In this document: in pieces, positions 44,407 to 53,493 of the stretch
Layout: every line of letters begins with the position of its first letter
Numbering within the stretch: the stretch's first letter is position 1
From: Alphaproteobacteria bacterium
GTDB taxonomy: Bacteria; Pseudomonadota; Alphaproteobacteria; Rhizobiales; Rhizobiaceae
Reading direction: 5' to 3'
Assembly: GCA_018823835.1 (NCBI GenBank)
Contig: JAHJHT010000002.1
Coordinates: forward strand, 1,550,001-1,614,000
DNA length: 64,000 bases
The notes under the pieces: generated by a model
Databases searched by the model: none
Told to the model about the DNA's origin: nothing
The model's input: only the letters and a program-made list of their open reading frames with translations
Translations under genes and position numbers: made by a program

Positions 44407-46608
44407 TCAGTTGATGGCGCTGATGTTGCCGAGGCGCAGGAACAGCGTCTCACCGGATGAATCATCGACGCCGTCATTGTCAGTGACGGCATAGGCATCG
44501 CCATTTTTGTCGATGGCAAAGCCCTCAACCTTGTCGACGACATAGCCGCCGGTGGCCTTCAGATCGTCCATCAGGTCGTGCACGAGTGCCTTTGCGACGA
44601 CCGGCAATTCGCCGCCAAGCTTTTCAGGCTTGAAGCCGTCAAGCGACACGGCATAGACGCGCTTTACCCTGGCGGCCTGGCCGATCAGATTGTCGCGCTC
44701 GACGATGTAGAGCTTGCCGTCATGGGCGGTGATTTCGGACAGGCCCATCCAGCCGGTTTCGGCTTTCTCGAGGGGGTAGCGCACGGCTGACCATTCCTTG
44801 GCCTTCGGCGTGTAGGCGAGCAGCTTGACCTGGCCCTTGGGGTCATCACGCCATTCGCGCTGTACGGCCATGACCAGCATCATGTCGTCGCCTTCGCCGA
44901 CCGTGGTGATGCCTTCGAGGCCAAAGCGGATCTCGTTGGCCATCAATTCGTCGGGGAAGCCGATCTCGTCCCTGATGGCGCCCTTGGCGTCGACATGCAG
45001 GATGGCATGCGGCGTCAGCTTGTCGGTGCGGCCTTCCGAAGCCAGCCAGAAGCCGCCCTTGCCGTCGGCGGCAATGCCTTCGAGGTCCAGCTTCTGGGCC
45101 GGCGCGCCGTCGCGGGTGACGACGGTCCTGGCGGTGATCAGCGCTGGGGTCTGTGTGGTATCGATGGTGAAGATCGCCGGCGAATTCTTGTAGAACGAGT
45201 CCGACACGGCATAGAGCTTGCCGGCTTCCTCTGGGTCGGCGGCGAGGCCCGACAGGGCGCCCCAGCCGAGCGGCGTGCCGTCATCGGTGAGGCCGGAGGT
45301 GATCATCGGATAGGAAGCTGGACCGTCGGCGCGCTCGTAGATCATGACATGCGAGCGGGCGCCGCCATCCTCTGCGAGATCGGCCTCATTGGCGGTGACC
45401 AGAAGGTTGCGCGAGGGGATGGCGACGAGGCCCTCCGGTGCGACGCCCGAGGGCAGCAGTTGCAGGAACTGCGGCTCAGCGCCGGCGTCCTTGTATACGG
45501 CGATCAGCGAGGCACGCTCGGCGGTGACGAAGAACAGGCTGTCGTCGCCGAACCTTCCCGTCTCCAGGCCTTCAGGCTCAATGCCTTTCTTGCCGGCGCG
45601 GGCGTCGGGGAAATGGCCGACCTTGGCTGCCTCGTACTCATAGGCGGTGCCGGAGTCGAAGAGCATTTGGCCGGTCTTGGAGAAGATGCTGAAGCCGCGC
45701 GTGCCGCCCTTGTAGTCGCCCTCATTGGCGATAACGATGCGGTCGTTGTCGAGCCATTTGACGGCGTCGGGTTCGCGCGGCGCGTTGTCGACCTTGCCGG
45801 TGAAGGCTATGGCGCCGTCTTTCTTCGTATCGACCTTATCGAGCGACACGGAGCCGGCGGAAAAGTGCGAGACGATGCTGCCGGTTGCCGCATCGACGAT
45901 AGCGACGTGGTTGTTTTCCTGCAGGGTGACGGCGATCTCGCCGGCATCGTTGAAAGCGACGAACTCCGGCTCCGGATCGTCACCGGCGATTTCGGCGAGT
46001 CCGGTCATCACCACGGTCTTCATGGTGGCGCAGTCGGGCACGCCGTCGGTCAGGGTGAAGATCTTCAGGTCGCCTGCCGGCAACTGCGGGATTTCGCCGT
46101 CGTTCAAATCCTCGTCGCGCTCGTTCTCGATGGCGACCGCGAGGAAATTTCCATCCTTGCTGACGGCAACCGAGTCCGGCTGGCCGCCGAGGTCGCAGGA
46201 GCTTTCGATCGCCTTCGAGGCGATGTCGATGACGGCGAGGTTGCCGGATGGCTCGGTGTAGCTCTTCGAGGTGTTGACGCCAGCCAGCACCTTGCCGCCG
46301 ACGATGGTGACCGATGTTGGCTCCCCGTCGATCCTGACGATGCCGCCCGCCTTTGGCGTCCTGGGATCAGTGATGTCGACGAAGCCGACCGCGCCGAGCG
46401 GGCTGTCGGAATAGGCGAGCATGGTGCCGTCTTCGCTGGCGGCGATGATCTCGGACGAGGTCTCGGTATTGCCGTCGATATCGGCCGGCAGATTGTCGGC
46501 CACTGCGAAGCTGGCGATGCGGTTGAACATCATGTCGGCGTGAGCCGGCAGCGAGACGGAAGCGGCGAGCGCCGCAGTCATGGCGAAAAGTGCGGATGGA
46601 CGGGGCAC
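44407..46608 (-). CDS. Secreted phytase-like/choice-of-anchor beta-propeller protein
   Basis: A 733-residue exported protein with a signal peptide (LFAMTAALAASVSLPAHA). Residues 30-400 read as a beta-propeller of the choice-of-anchor I type (GNLAVIDIASK, GQPDSVAVSKDGNFL, EFVAFNDAGEIAVTLQ). Residues 430-730 match the esterase-like/phytase-like domain (GWGALSGLAADPE, KLDLEGIAADGKGGFW, FGLEGITTVGEG, VEGFAIDKNGDAYAVTDND). The start is GTG at 46608 with GGAG upstream. A Pho box about 63 bp upstream suggests induction by phosphate starvation, consistent with scavenging organic phosphate outside the cytoplasm. The exact activity is inferred. Confidence 0.85.
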   Translation of the reverse strand: MPRPSALFAMTAALAASVSLPAHADMMFNRIASFAVADNLPADIDGNTETSSEIIAASEDGTMLAYSDSPLGAVGFVDITDPRTPKAGGIVRIDGEPTSVTIVGGKVLAGVNTSKSYTEPSGNLAVIDIASKAIESSCDLGGQPDSVAVSKDGNFLAVAIENERDEDLNDGEIPQLPAGDLKIFTLTDGVPDCATMKTVVMTGLAEIAGDDPEPEFVAFNDAGEIAVTLQENNHVAIVDAATGSIVSHFSAGSVSLDKVDTKKDGAIAFTGKVDNAPREPDAVKWLDNDRIVIANEGDYKGGTRGFSIFSKTGQMLFDSGTAYEYEAAKVGHFPDARAGKKGIEPEGLETGRFGDDSLFFVTAERASLIAVYKDAGAEPQFLQLLPSGVAPEGLVAIPSRNLLVTANEADLAEDGGARSHVMIYERADGPASYPMITSGLTDDGTPLGWGALSGLAADPEEAGKLYAVSDSFYKNSPAIFTIDTTQTPALITARTVVTRDGAPAQKLDLEGIAADGKGGFWLASEGRTDKLTPHAILHVDAKGAIRDEIGFPDELMANEIRFGLEGITTVGEGDDMMLVMAVQREWRDDPKGQVKLLAYTPKAKEWSAVRYPLEKAETGWMGLSEITAHDGKLYIVERDNLIGQAARVKRVYAVSLDGFKPEKLGGELPVVAKALVHDLMDDLKATGGYVVDKVEGFAIDKNGDAYAVTDNDGVDDSSGETLFLRLGNISAIN

Positions 46609-46670
46609 GGGTGGCGTCTCCTGGTTTGATCGGAAGCGGTCCTGCTTTGGGGGAGGGATATTTCAGCGGC

Positions 46671-46699
46671 ATGACGTTGCGGTGACATTTGGATGACAA
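46671..46699 (-). promoter_or_regulatory. Pho box upstream of the phytase-like gene
   Basis: On the minus strand there are three direct repeats exactly 11 bp apart: TTGTCAT-N4-ATGTCAC-N4-ACGTCAT. The alphaproteobacterial PhoB consensus is CTGTCAT-N4-CTGTCAT. The first repeat matches 6 of 7 and the others 5 of 7. The third repeat ends about 62 bp before the start codon at 46608. Confidence 0.65.
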
Positions 46700-46810
46700 C
46701 CCACCGTGCTTGTCAGCGCTGCGAACCGGCCAGCGGCCTGCCGCAGGCATTTCGGGTCCAGCCGGCCAGCGCACTGCCGGCGGAATGCATGTGATGTTCT
46801 CGGTTTCTAT

Positions 46811-46825
46811 ATTGGTCATACCAAT
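46811..46825. promoter_or_regulatory. FadR/GntR-type operator, site 1
   Basis: ATTGGT-CAT-ACCAAT, a perfect 6-bp inverted repeat around three bases, followed by CT. It lies 90 bp upstream of the GntR-type regulator start and has nearly the same sequence as site 2. Confidence 0.6.
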
Positions 46826-46887
46826 CTTCACCTATTTCTCGAGGCAAGTAAAAACGGGATTGACTCACAGAGGCAAATTGGTTCTTT

Positions 46888-46900
46888 TTGGTTTTACCAA
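46888..46900. promoter_or_regulatory. FadR/GntR-type operator, site 2
   Basis: TTGGT-TTT-ACCAA, followed by TCT as in site 1. It ends a few bases before the GGGAGGAG ribosome site of the regulator gene, so binding would block its own transcription or elongation. A half site CAAATTGGT lies at 46875-46883. Confidence 0.6.
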
Positions 46901-46914
46901 TCTAGGGAGGAGAT

Positions 46915-47664
46915 ATGGTCGCGGCATCCCGCCTTGACGACTCGCACGACACCGGAGGCGCGGAGCGCGTCTTCCTGGCGCTGCGCGACCGCGTCGTTTC
47001 CGGCGAGTTGAAGGCCGGCGACCGGCTGCCGCCAGAGCGCGAGCTTGCGCTCAAGTTCAATGTGAGCCGACCGATCCTGCGCGAAGCCCTGCGCTCGCTG
47101 GCCATGCTGGGCTTTCTCGAGATCATCCAGGGCAGCGGCGCCTATGTGCGCCAGCCCGATATCGCGCTCGTCAGCGATTTCCTGACCTTCTGCATGGCGC
47201 AGCAGCCCGACGTGCTAGACGACATCATCCAGTCGCGCATTGCCATCGAGTGCCAGGCCATCCGGCTGGCCTGCGAGAAAGCGAGCGAGGCCGACCTCAA
47301 CCGCATCGCCGCCAGCCTGACCTCGCTGCTCGACACGCTCGAGGACCCGGTGCTGGGCGGCCAGGCCGACTACGAGTTCCACAGCGGCATCGTCAGGGCG
47401 AGCCACAGCCCGGCGCTGACCACGCTCTATCGCGCGCTGACCCCACTGCTGATGCAGTCGCACGTTTCGCGCCGCCGCATCGTGCCTTCCGGCATCCGCA
47501 ACTTTCTCGTCGACGCGCACAAGGAGGTCTTCCTGTCGATCGTCGACCGCAAGCCGGACGAGGCGGAAAAACGGCTGCGGGAACATTTTGCCATCGGCGA
47601 CGAATATCGCCGCAAGAGCCTGATCGCGGAGTTTTCCAAGACTTTGCCGAACAAGCAGGCCTGA
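46915..47664 (+). CDS. GntR/FadR-family transcriptional regulator (FCD domain)
   Basis: A 249-residue regulator. The N-terminal winged helix has GELKAGDRLPPERELALKFNVSRPILREALRSL. The C-terminal FCD effector domain includes DFLTFCMAQQP, EFHSGIVRASHSP and VDAHKEVFLSIVDRKPDEA with metal-binding His candidates. GGGAGGAG precedes the ATG. Two TTGGT-N3-ACCAA operators lie upstream, and the TRAP transporter genes start 58 bp downstream, so it probably represses itself and the operon until a sugar acid binds. Confidence 0.92.
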   Translation: MVAASRLDDSHDTGGAERVFLALRDRVVSGELKAGDRLPPERELALKFNVSRPILREALRSLAMLGFLEIIQGSGAYVRQPDIALVSDFLTFCMAQQPDVLDDIIQSRIAIECQAIRLACEKASEADLNRIAASLTSLLDTLEDPVLGGQADYEFHSGIVRASHSPALTTLYRALTPLLMQSHVSRRRIVPSGIRNFLVDAHKEVFLSIVDRKPDEAEKRLREHFAIGDEYRRKSLIAEFSKTLPNKQA

Positions 47665-47722
47665 GCCGGCCAACCGGACAACCACCACAACAACCAGTAG
47701 ACCATCAAGGGAAGGAAACCTC

Positions 47723-48718
47723 ATGTACCAGTTCAAGCTTTCAAGCGTTCTTGCCGGAGCCGCGGTCGCTCTCGGCCTCGCCGCAGGCGCAGCGTCCGCC
47801 ACAGAACTCCGCTACGCCCATGTCGGTTCGGAAGGCGACATCCAGACGGTATTTGCCGCCAAGGCAGCCGAGGGGATCGCCGGCGCAACCAACGGCGAAG
47901 TGACCGTTCAGGTCTATCCGGCAAGCCAGCTCGGCGGCGTCGCCGAAATGGTCGACGGCGTGCGCATGGGCTCGATCTCCATGGGTCATCACGACTTCGC
48001 ATCGCTCGCCCGCATCGTGCCGGACGTCGCGGTGTTCAATGCGCCCTTCATCTACCGAGACGGCGCACATGCTCTGGCCGCCACCGATCCGGCCTCGTCG
48101 CCCGCGCTGCAGGCGATCAACGAAAAGCTGGTCGCCGAGGGCGGCGTACGCATCATCGGCCGCATCTATCGCGGCGCGCGCCAGATCTCGACCAACTTCG
48201 AGGTCAAGTCGCCGGCCGATCTCGCCGGCAAGCCGTTCCGCGCCGTGCCGCTCGACTTGTGGGTCTCGATGGTCAAGGGCTTCGGCGCGACGCCGACCCC
48301 GGTCGAGGTCGCCGAACTGCCGACCGCGCTGATGACCGGCCTCGTCGTCGGTCAGGAAAACCCGCTGACCATGATCTCGGCCAACAAGCTCTGGGAAGTG
48401 CAGTCACACATCGCCATGACCGGCCACATGCAGTCGGTGCTGGCAGTGTTCGTGAACGAGGAAGTCTGGCAGGGACTGAGCGAAGAGCAGCGCACGGCAA
48501 TCACCAAGGTGCTCGATGACGAGGCGAAGGAATCGCTGCGCCTGGCGACCGAATCCGAGGCCAAGCTGGTCGAGGAACTGAAGGGTCACGGCATGACCTT
48601 CACCACGGTCGACAATGGCCTCGACATCGACGCCTTCCGCGACGCGGTGCTGAAGCAGATCCGCGCCGACTTCCCGGCCTACGGCCCGTATATCGAGCAG
48701 ATCGCTGCGGTAGAATAA
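47723..48718 (+). CDS. TRAP transporter substrate-binding protein, DctP type
   Basis: A 331-residue periplasmic binding protein with a signal peptide (AGAAVALGLAAGAASA). DctP features: LRYAHVGSEGDIQTVFAAKAAE, VYPASQLGGVAEMVDGVRMG, GRIYRGARQISTNFEVKSPADL and a ligand-binding arginine candidate in KPFRAVPLD. The ligand is an organic or sugar acid by family. It is transcribed with the Q and M subunit genes. Confidence 0.93.
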   Translation: MYQFKLSSVLAGAAVALGLAAGAASATELRYAHVGSEGDIQTVFAAKAAEGIAGATNGEVTVQVYPASQLGGVAEMVDGVRMGSISMGHHDFASLARIVPDVAVFNAPFIYRDGAHALAATDPASSPALQAINEKLVAEGGVRIIGRIYRGARQISTNFEVKSPADLAGKPFRAVPLDLWVSMVKGFGATPTPVEVAELPTALMTGLVVGQENPLTMISANKLWEVQSHIAMTGHMQSVLAVFVNEEVWQGLSEEQRTAITKVLDDEAKESLRLATESEAKLVEELKGHGMTFTTVDNGLDIDAFRDAVLKQIRADFPAYGPYIEQIAAVE

Positions 48719-48791
48719 GCCTGCGCCATCCAGTCGGCATGGTGGCGGCCTGTTCGCCGCCACCATGCATCAGCTCATATCGGAACACGCC

Positions 48792-49256
48792 ATGTCGATT
48801 GCCCGAAGAATCCTCGCCGCCTTCTGCGTGCTGGTGCTCGCAGCGCTCGTCATGGTGCCGTTCATCCAGGTGATGATGCGCGATATCGCCGGCGCGGCGA
48901 TCATCGGCGCCGAGGAATTCACACGCTTCCTGCTCATCGTACTGGTGTTCGCTGCCTACCCGCTGGTCGTGGCCGAGCGCGAAAACATCGTCATGTCCGA
49001 GTTCCATGAGGCGATGCCTCCGGCGCTTCGGCGGGCGGTCGCCTTCCTGATCACGGCCGTAACGGCAGCCGCCGCCGCCTTCATTGCCTATGTTGCCTGG
49101 ATCACCATCTTCAAGAACCTGAACAACGCAACGCCGACGCTGAAAATCCCCTTCTGGATATTCCTCGGCTCGACCTTCTTTGGCTTTGCCGCCGCCGCGC
49201 TGCTGCACCTGATCGACCTCAGGCACCCGCCGCAGCAGCACACCAAGGTCTATTGA
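48792..49256 (+). CDS. TRAP transporter small permease, DctQ type
   Basis: A protein of about 154 residues with four transmembrane helices. The motif QVMMRDIAGAAIIGAEEFTRFLLI is the DctQ signature with conserved E-E-x-x-R. It links the binding protein and the large permease. The start at 48792 (MSIARRILAAFC) is preferred; ATG 48765 is in frame. Confidence 0.92.
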   Translation: MSIARRILAAFCVLVLAALVMVPFIQVMMRDIAGAAIIGAEEFTRFLLIVLVFAAYPLVVAERENIVMSEFHEAMPPALRRAVAFLITAVTAAAAAFIAYVAWITIFKNLNNATPTLKIPFWIFLGSTFFGFAAAALLHLIDLRHPPQQHTKVY

Positions 49257-49263
49257 GGCCGTC

Positions 49264-50538
49264 ATGGGACTGATTGTCGTCGCGGCCTTCCTGCTTCTGT
49301 TCATGGCCGGTTTTCCGGTCGCCTATGCAATCCTGCTGCCGTCGATCGGCTATGTGCTGGCCGAAGGGCTGCCGTGGGGACTGCTGGCGCAGCGCATCAC
49401 CTATGCGCTCGATTCATTCCCGCTGGTGGCCGTGCCGATCTTCATCTTCGTCGGCAACCTGATGAACTCGGCCGGCATCACCGACCGCATCTTCCGCTTC
49501 GCCGACACGCTGGTCGGCCGCGCGCCGGGCGGCCTGGCGCAGGTCAACATCTTCTCCAGCCTGATCTTCTCGGGCATGTCGGGCGCGGCTCTCGCCGATG
49601 TCGGCGGGCTCGGAAAGATCGAGATCGCGGCGATGAAGAAGAGGGGCTTTTCGGCGCCGTTCTCCGCCGCTGTGACGGGCGCCTCGGCGGTGGTGGGGCC
49701 GATCTTCCCGCCGAGCATCCCGCTGATCGTCTACGGCTCGGTGACCAGCGTATCGATCGTCCAGCTGCTGATGGCTGGCATCGTGCCGGCGCTGATATGC
49801 GTCGCGCTGCTGATGCTGACGGCGGCGGTGCTGTCCTACCGCTACAAGCTGCCGCGCGCCGAGCGCTGGCCGACGCCGCGCGAAGTATGGCGCGACCTTC
49901 TGCCGGCCCTGCCGGCGCTATTTGCCCCTGTACTGATGATTGCCGGCATGCTGCTCGGCCTGTTCACGCCGACCGAGGCGGCCGCGGTCACTGCGGTCTA
50001 CGTCATCGTGATCAGCTCGGCGTTCTACAGCGAGCTAACCTGGGAACATCTTTGGAGCGCGATGATCGTTACCGTTCGCAGTACCAGCGCCATCCTGATC
50101 ATCGTGGCGGTGGCCGCGCTGTTCGGCTGGATCCTGGCTGTCGAACAGGTGCCGCAGGACTTCGCGCGCTGGATCCTCGGCTTCAGCACCGACCCGCTGA
50201 TGCTGCTGCTGATCGCCAATCTGATCTTCTTCATCGCTGGCATGTTCCTCGATTCCACCACCGCGACGCTGCTCGTGGTGCCGGTGCTGGCGCCGCCGCT
50301 GGTACTGGCCGGCGTCGACCCGGTGCATCTCGGCATCATCGCCATCTTCAACCTGATGTTCGGCCTTCTGACGCCGCCGATGGGGCTGTCGCTGTTCCTG
50401 CTGACCAGCATCGCCGAGGTTTCGCTGCGCCAGCTGCTGCGCGCGCTGCTGCCCTTTTACGTGCCGCTGCTGGCGACACTCGCCATCATCACCTTCGCCG
50501 AGGACCTGGTTCTCTGGCTGCCCGGCATGCTCCGCTAA
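49264..50538 (+). CDS. TRAP transporter large permease, DctM type
   Basis: A 424-residue ion-coupled permease with about twelve helices. GGLAQVNIFSSLIFSGMSGAALADVGGLGKIE and ASAVVGPIFPPSIPLIVYG are the DctM signatures. The start is 7 bp after the DctQ stop. The import is driven by a sodium or proton gradient, not ATP. Confidence 0.95.
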   Translation: MGLIVVAAFLLLFMAGFPVAYAILLPSIGYVLAEGLPWGLLAQRITYALDSFPLVAVPIFIFVGNLMNSAGITDRIFRFADTLVGRAPGGLAQVNIFSSLIFSGMSGAALADVGGLGKIEIAAMKKRGFSAPFSAAVTGASAVVGPIFPPSIPLIVYGSVTSVSIVQLLMAGIVPALICVALLMLTAAVLSYRYKLPRAERWPTPREVWRDLLPALPALFAPVLMIAGMLLGLFTPTEAAAVTAVYVIVISSAFYSELTWEHLWSAMIVTVRSTSAILIIVAVAALFGWILAVEQVPQDFARWILGFSTDPLMLLLIANLIFFIAGMFLDSTTATLLVVPVLAPPLVLAGVDPVHLGIIAIFNLMFGLLTPPMGLSLFLLTSIAEVSLRQLLRALLPFYVPLLATLAIITFAEDLVLWLPGMLR

Positions 50539-50567
50539 CAATCCCAACCAAAAAGGATCTCCTCCCC

Positions 50568-51014
50568 ATGCGCATCGTCATCGGCTCCGACCACGCCGGC
50601 TATCCGCTCAAGGCCTCCATCGTCGAGCTCGTCAAGTCGCTCGGCCACGAGGTCGAGGATGTCGGCTCGCATACGCCCGATCCGGTCGACTTTCCCGACA
50701 TTGCGCGCGCGGTGACCAGCCGAATCACCGCAGGCGCTGCCGACCGCGGCCTGATGGTATGCGGCACCGGCGTCGGCGCCTCGATCGCGGCAAACAAGGT
50801 CAAGGGTATCCGCGCCGCCGTCTGCCATGACGTGCATTCGGCGCACCAGTCGGTCGAGCACGACGACGTCAACGTGATGTGCATCGGCGCGCAGATCGTC
50901 GGCCCCTGGCTCGCGGCCGATCTGGTCGCCGCCTACCTGGTTGCGGAGTTCTCCACCGATGAGGATTTCCGCCGCCGCGTGCGCAAGCTGGCGGAGATGG
51001 ACGAGGGCAAGTAG
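50568..51014 (+). CDS. rpiB: Ribose-5-phosphate isomerase B/LacAB family
   Basis: A 148-residue sugar-phosphate isomerase. MRIVIGSDHAGYPLKA opens with the Asp of the active site, GLMVCGTGVGASIAANKVKG holds the catalytic Cys, and HDVHSAHQSVEHDDVN completes it. It starts 29 bp after the TRAP permease with AAGGA upstream, so it belongs to that operon. Placement with a sugar-acid importer suggests isomerisation of a C4-C6 sugar phosphate rather than the housekeeping reaction. Confidence 0.92.
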   Translation: MRIVIGSDHAGYPLKASIVELVKSLGHEVEDVGSHTPDPVDFPDIARAVTSRITAGAADRGLMVCGTGVGASIAANKVKGIRAAVCHDVHSAHQSVEHDDVNVMCIGAQIVGPWLAADLVAAYLVAEFSTDEDFRRRVRKLAEMDEGK

Positions 51015-51173
51015 CAATACCATATGCCGGCGTCGCTCCGCGGCGCCGGTTTGACCCGCGAAGATTCTTGCCCCGCGCAGCGAACGGGGTTATATACGCC
51101 GCGATTTCCCAAAAATTCGGTGGTCTGACCACCGCCCGCGACAGGGACGCGGGCGAACGAGAGGATATTTCGC

Positions 51174-51860
51174 ATGGCTAACACGCTCCTGATGCCCAAG
51201 GCGACCGCCGTCTGGCTGGTCGACAACACCGCGCTTTCCTTCGAGCAGATCGCCCAGTTCTGCGGCCTGCATCCGCTCGAGGTCAGCGCGATCGCCGACG
51301 GCGAAGCGGCGCAGGGCATCAAGGGCATGGACCCGATCATGACCGGCCAGCTGACGCGCGAAGAGATCGACAAGGGGGTAGCCGACCCGAACCACAGGCT
51401 GCACCTGTCGGACCCGAAGGTCCGCGTTCCCGAGTCGAAGCGCAAGGCGCCGCGCTACACGCCGCTGTCGAAGCGACAGGACCGGCCGAACGCCATTCTG
51501 TGGCTGGTGCGCAACCATCCGGAACTGAAGGACGCGCAGATCTCGCGCCTCGTCGGCACGACCAAGTCGACCATCGACCAGATCCGCGAGCGCAAGCACT
51601 GGAACGCCAACAACCTCGTGCCGATGGACCCGGTGACGCTCGGCCTGTGCTCGCAGATCGATCTGGACCTCGAGGTCAATCGCGCCTCCAAGGGCCGCGA
51701 AGCGGCGCCGCCGACCGGCGATACGCTGCTTCCCGCCGCACTCACCGAGCGACTGCAGCCCGAACAGCCGAAGGAAAAGGACGAGGACGCCGAACTCGAC
51801 GCCAGCGCGGTGTTCGCCAAGCTGACCGCGCTGAAGGGCAAGACCGAAGACGACGAATAG
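51174..51860 (+). CDS. trcR: Cell cycle transcriptional regulator TrcR (DUF1013)
   Basis: A 228-residue DUF1013 protein. The opening MANTLLMPKATAVWLVDNTALSFEQIA is highly conserved in alphaproteobacteria. A helix-turn-helix-like region (DAQISRLVGTTKSTIDQIRERKHW) lies in the middle, and the C-terminus is acidic. TrcR is reported as a cell-cycle regulator in Caulobacter; the role here is by family. It is monocistronic. Confidence 0.9.
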   Translation: MANTLLMPKATAVWLVDNTALSFEQIAQFCGLHPLEVSAIADGEAAQGIKGMDPIMTGQLTREEIDKGVADPNHRLHLSDPKVRVPESKRKAPRYTPLSKRQDRPNAILWLVRNHPELKDAQISRLVGTTKSTIDQIRERKHWNANNLVPMDPVTLGLCSQIDLDLEVNRASKGREAAPPTGDTLLPAALTERLQPEQPKEKDEDAELDASAVFAKLTALKGKTEDDE

Positions 51861-51953
51861 GCCCGCGGGCTTCCTCAGCGGAACCGTCGAAAGCGCCCGG
51901 ATCTTGCCGAGTCGCATTGACCGGGCGAGGTATTTGTTCCTATTTTGTTCGCC

Positions 51954-52280
51954 ATGCCCGACAATGGTGGACGAAGCAGGAGAGGCCAGATCTGGAGATT
52001 GTCCGACGCGCATGACGTCGGGCAGCTGATCCGCATCAATTGCCAGCACTGCAACATCAAGCGGCACTACCGGCCGGCCGACCTTCTGCGGCTGGTCGGC
52101 AATCTCGCCTGCGACAACGCGATGAAGGGCATGCGTTGCGAAAAGTGCCGCAAGGCGGACTATCTCGTCGCCTTTGCCTGGAACCCGACGGCGCGCGAAC
52201 TTGTCGGGCTTTCGATCCGCCGGCTCGCCGACATCAGGATGGTGCGCAAGGTGGTGTGGGACGACGAGCCGCCGCGCTGA
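51954..52280 (+). CDS. Hypothetical protein with two CxxC motifs
   Basis: A 108-residue basic protein. CQHC (INCQHCNIKRHYRPAD) and CEKC (MRCEKCRKADYLV) form a likely zinc ribbon. Its stop is adjacent to the convergent SRAP gene stop. Function is unknown; nucleic-acid binding is possible from the ribbon and the basic charge. Confidence 0.7.
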   Translation: MPDNGGRSRRGQIWRLSDAHDVGQLIRINCQHCNIKRHYRPADLLRLVGNLACDNAMKGMRCEKCRKADYLVAFAWNPTARELVGLSIRRLADIRMVRKVVWDDEPPR

Positions 52281-52973
52281 TCAGAGCAGCGGCAATTGCC
52301 CGCCGGGCGCCGCCGGCCCGACATCCTCGATTTTCGCCGGCGCCGACACGATCGTCAGCAGGTCGTCGGCAAGCGGGCGCTGCAGCAGCAGGGCTTCCTC
52401 CGCGGGCGCGGTCAGCCAGGTCTCGATCTCGTCCCGCGTGGTCAGGATGACGGGCATTGCCTTCGGATGGACCGGCCCGACGACGGCGTTGGGCACGGTG
52501 GTCAGAAAGCCGTAAAGCTCGAAATCGCCGGGTCCGTCCTTGACCTTGCGCACGCCGTGCCAGGGCGTCCACAGGCCGGCGAAGAAGGCGAGGGGCCGGC
52601 TGTCGTCAATCGCGAACCAGACGTTCGGCGTGCGGCCGCTCTCGTCCTTGCTTGGGCTCGGCTCGGCAAAGCTGTTGAAGGGCACGATGCAGCGCGATTC
52701 GGGCTTCAGCCAGCGGCGCCAGTGCGGTGACCCGGCGTTGCGGATGTTGGTGACGCCCCTGTCCGCACCCTTCACATAGGCAGGCGGCGAGGGCATGCCC
52801 CATTGCAGCCGGGCAAGCTCGCGCACGCCGTCGGCGGCATTGCGCACCACCGGCGCGGGATAGTTCGGGTAGATGTCGAGCGCCGGCTCGAGGTTGCCTA
52901 CGCTGTCGCGCATGGCGCGGGACCACTCGATGATGGCCTGCTGCGAGGTGGTGACGTTGTAGAGATTGCACAT
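52281..52973 (-). CDS. SRAP domain protein (HMCES/YedK family)
   Basis: A 230-residue SOS-response-associated peptidase family protein. After Met removal the N-terminal catalytic Cys is exposed (MCNLYNVTTSQQ), which in HMCES/YedK crosslinks to abasic sites in single-stranded DNA. NIRNAGSPHW, the CIVPFNSFAEPSPSKD segment and the VHPKAMPVILT end are conserved. The ATG at 52973 is decided by the required Cys2; the extension to 53009 would bury it. Confidence 0.93.
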   Translation of the reverse strand: MCNLYNVTTSQQAIIEWSRAMRDSVGNLEPALDIYPNYPAPVVRNAADGVRELARLQWGMPSPPAYVKGADRGVTNIRNAGSPHWRRWLKPESRCIVPFNSFAEPSPSKDESGRTPNVWFAIDDSRPLAFFAGLWTPWHGVRKVKDGPGDFELYGFLTTVPNAVVGPVHPKAMPVILTTRDEIETWLTAPAEEALLLQRPLADDLLTIVSAPAKIEDVGPAAPGGQLPLL

Positions 52974-53064
52974 GACTTCATTGGTGCACGCGAACGGCGG
53001 TGCCGACAAGCGGGGTCAGTCGGGCCTGCCGCCGCGTCTGGTTCCGAGGAGCGGAAGCGGGACG

Positions 53065-53493
53065 TTACTCCTCGGTCGGGATGAACCGGAGCGTACCGAC
53101 GATTGCCGGGCCGCCGGCACCGTCAGATGGATGGTTGATGCCGTTCGTAACGGCAAGTTCGCGAAAGTCGAAGGGACTGACGCCTTCCAGAATCGCGGCG
53201 TTGACCCCGTACTCCCGGGGATCGGACCGACGCTGGTGGTGGGTGTAGATGCCGCATTTCGAGCAGAAATGATGTTTCGCCGTCATGGTGTTGAACTGGT
53301 ACGTGGTCAGTGCATCAGCCCCGGCGGTCACCTCTAGGTCGTCAAGAGGAGCCGAAACCGCGACCGCACCGCGCATCCGGCAGTATGAACAGTCGCAGCG
53401 CCTCGCCGAACGCAGGCCGTCCGTCAGGCTGACGCGAAGGCGCACCGTGCCGCAATGGCAGGCTCCATTCATTTCCACAGGCTCGGCGTTCAT
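53065..53493 (-). CDS. GFA family (glutathione-dependent formaldehyde-activating/CENP-V-like) protein
   Basis: A 142-residue zinc protein. Zinc-binding motifs GACHCGTVRLRV, RCDCSYCRMRGA and HHFCSKCGIYTHHQ are intact. It likely binds glutathione adducts; the physiological substrate is unknown. The ATG overlaps the stop of the GrpB-like gene as ATGA, so they form an operon. Confidence 0.87.
   Translation of the reverse strand: MNAEPVEMNGACHCGTVRLRVSLTDGLRSARRCDCSYCRMRGAVAVSAPLDDLEVTAGADALTTYQFNTMTAKHHFCSKCGIYTHHQRRSDPREYGVNAAILEGVSPFDFRELAVTNGINHPSDGAGGPAIVGTLRFIPTEE

Noticed and set aside
44995..46629. 544-residue frame antisense to the phytase-like gene
   Set aside because: Mirror frame; the opposite strand has a signal peptide, domains and a Pho box.
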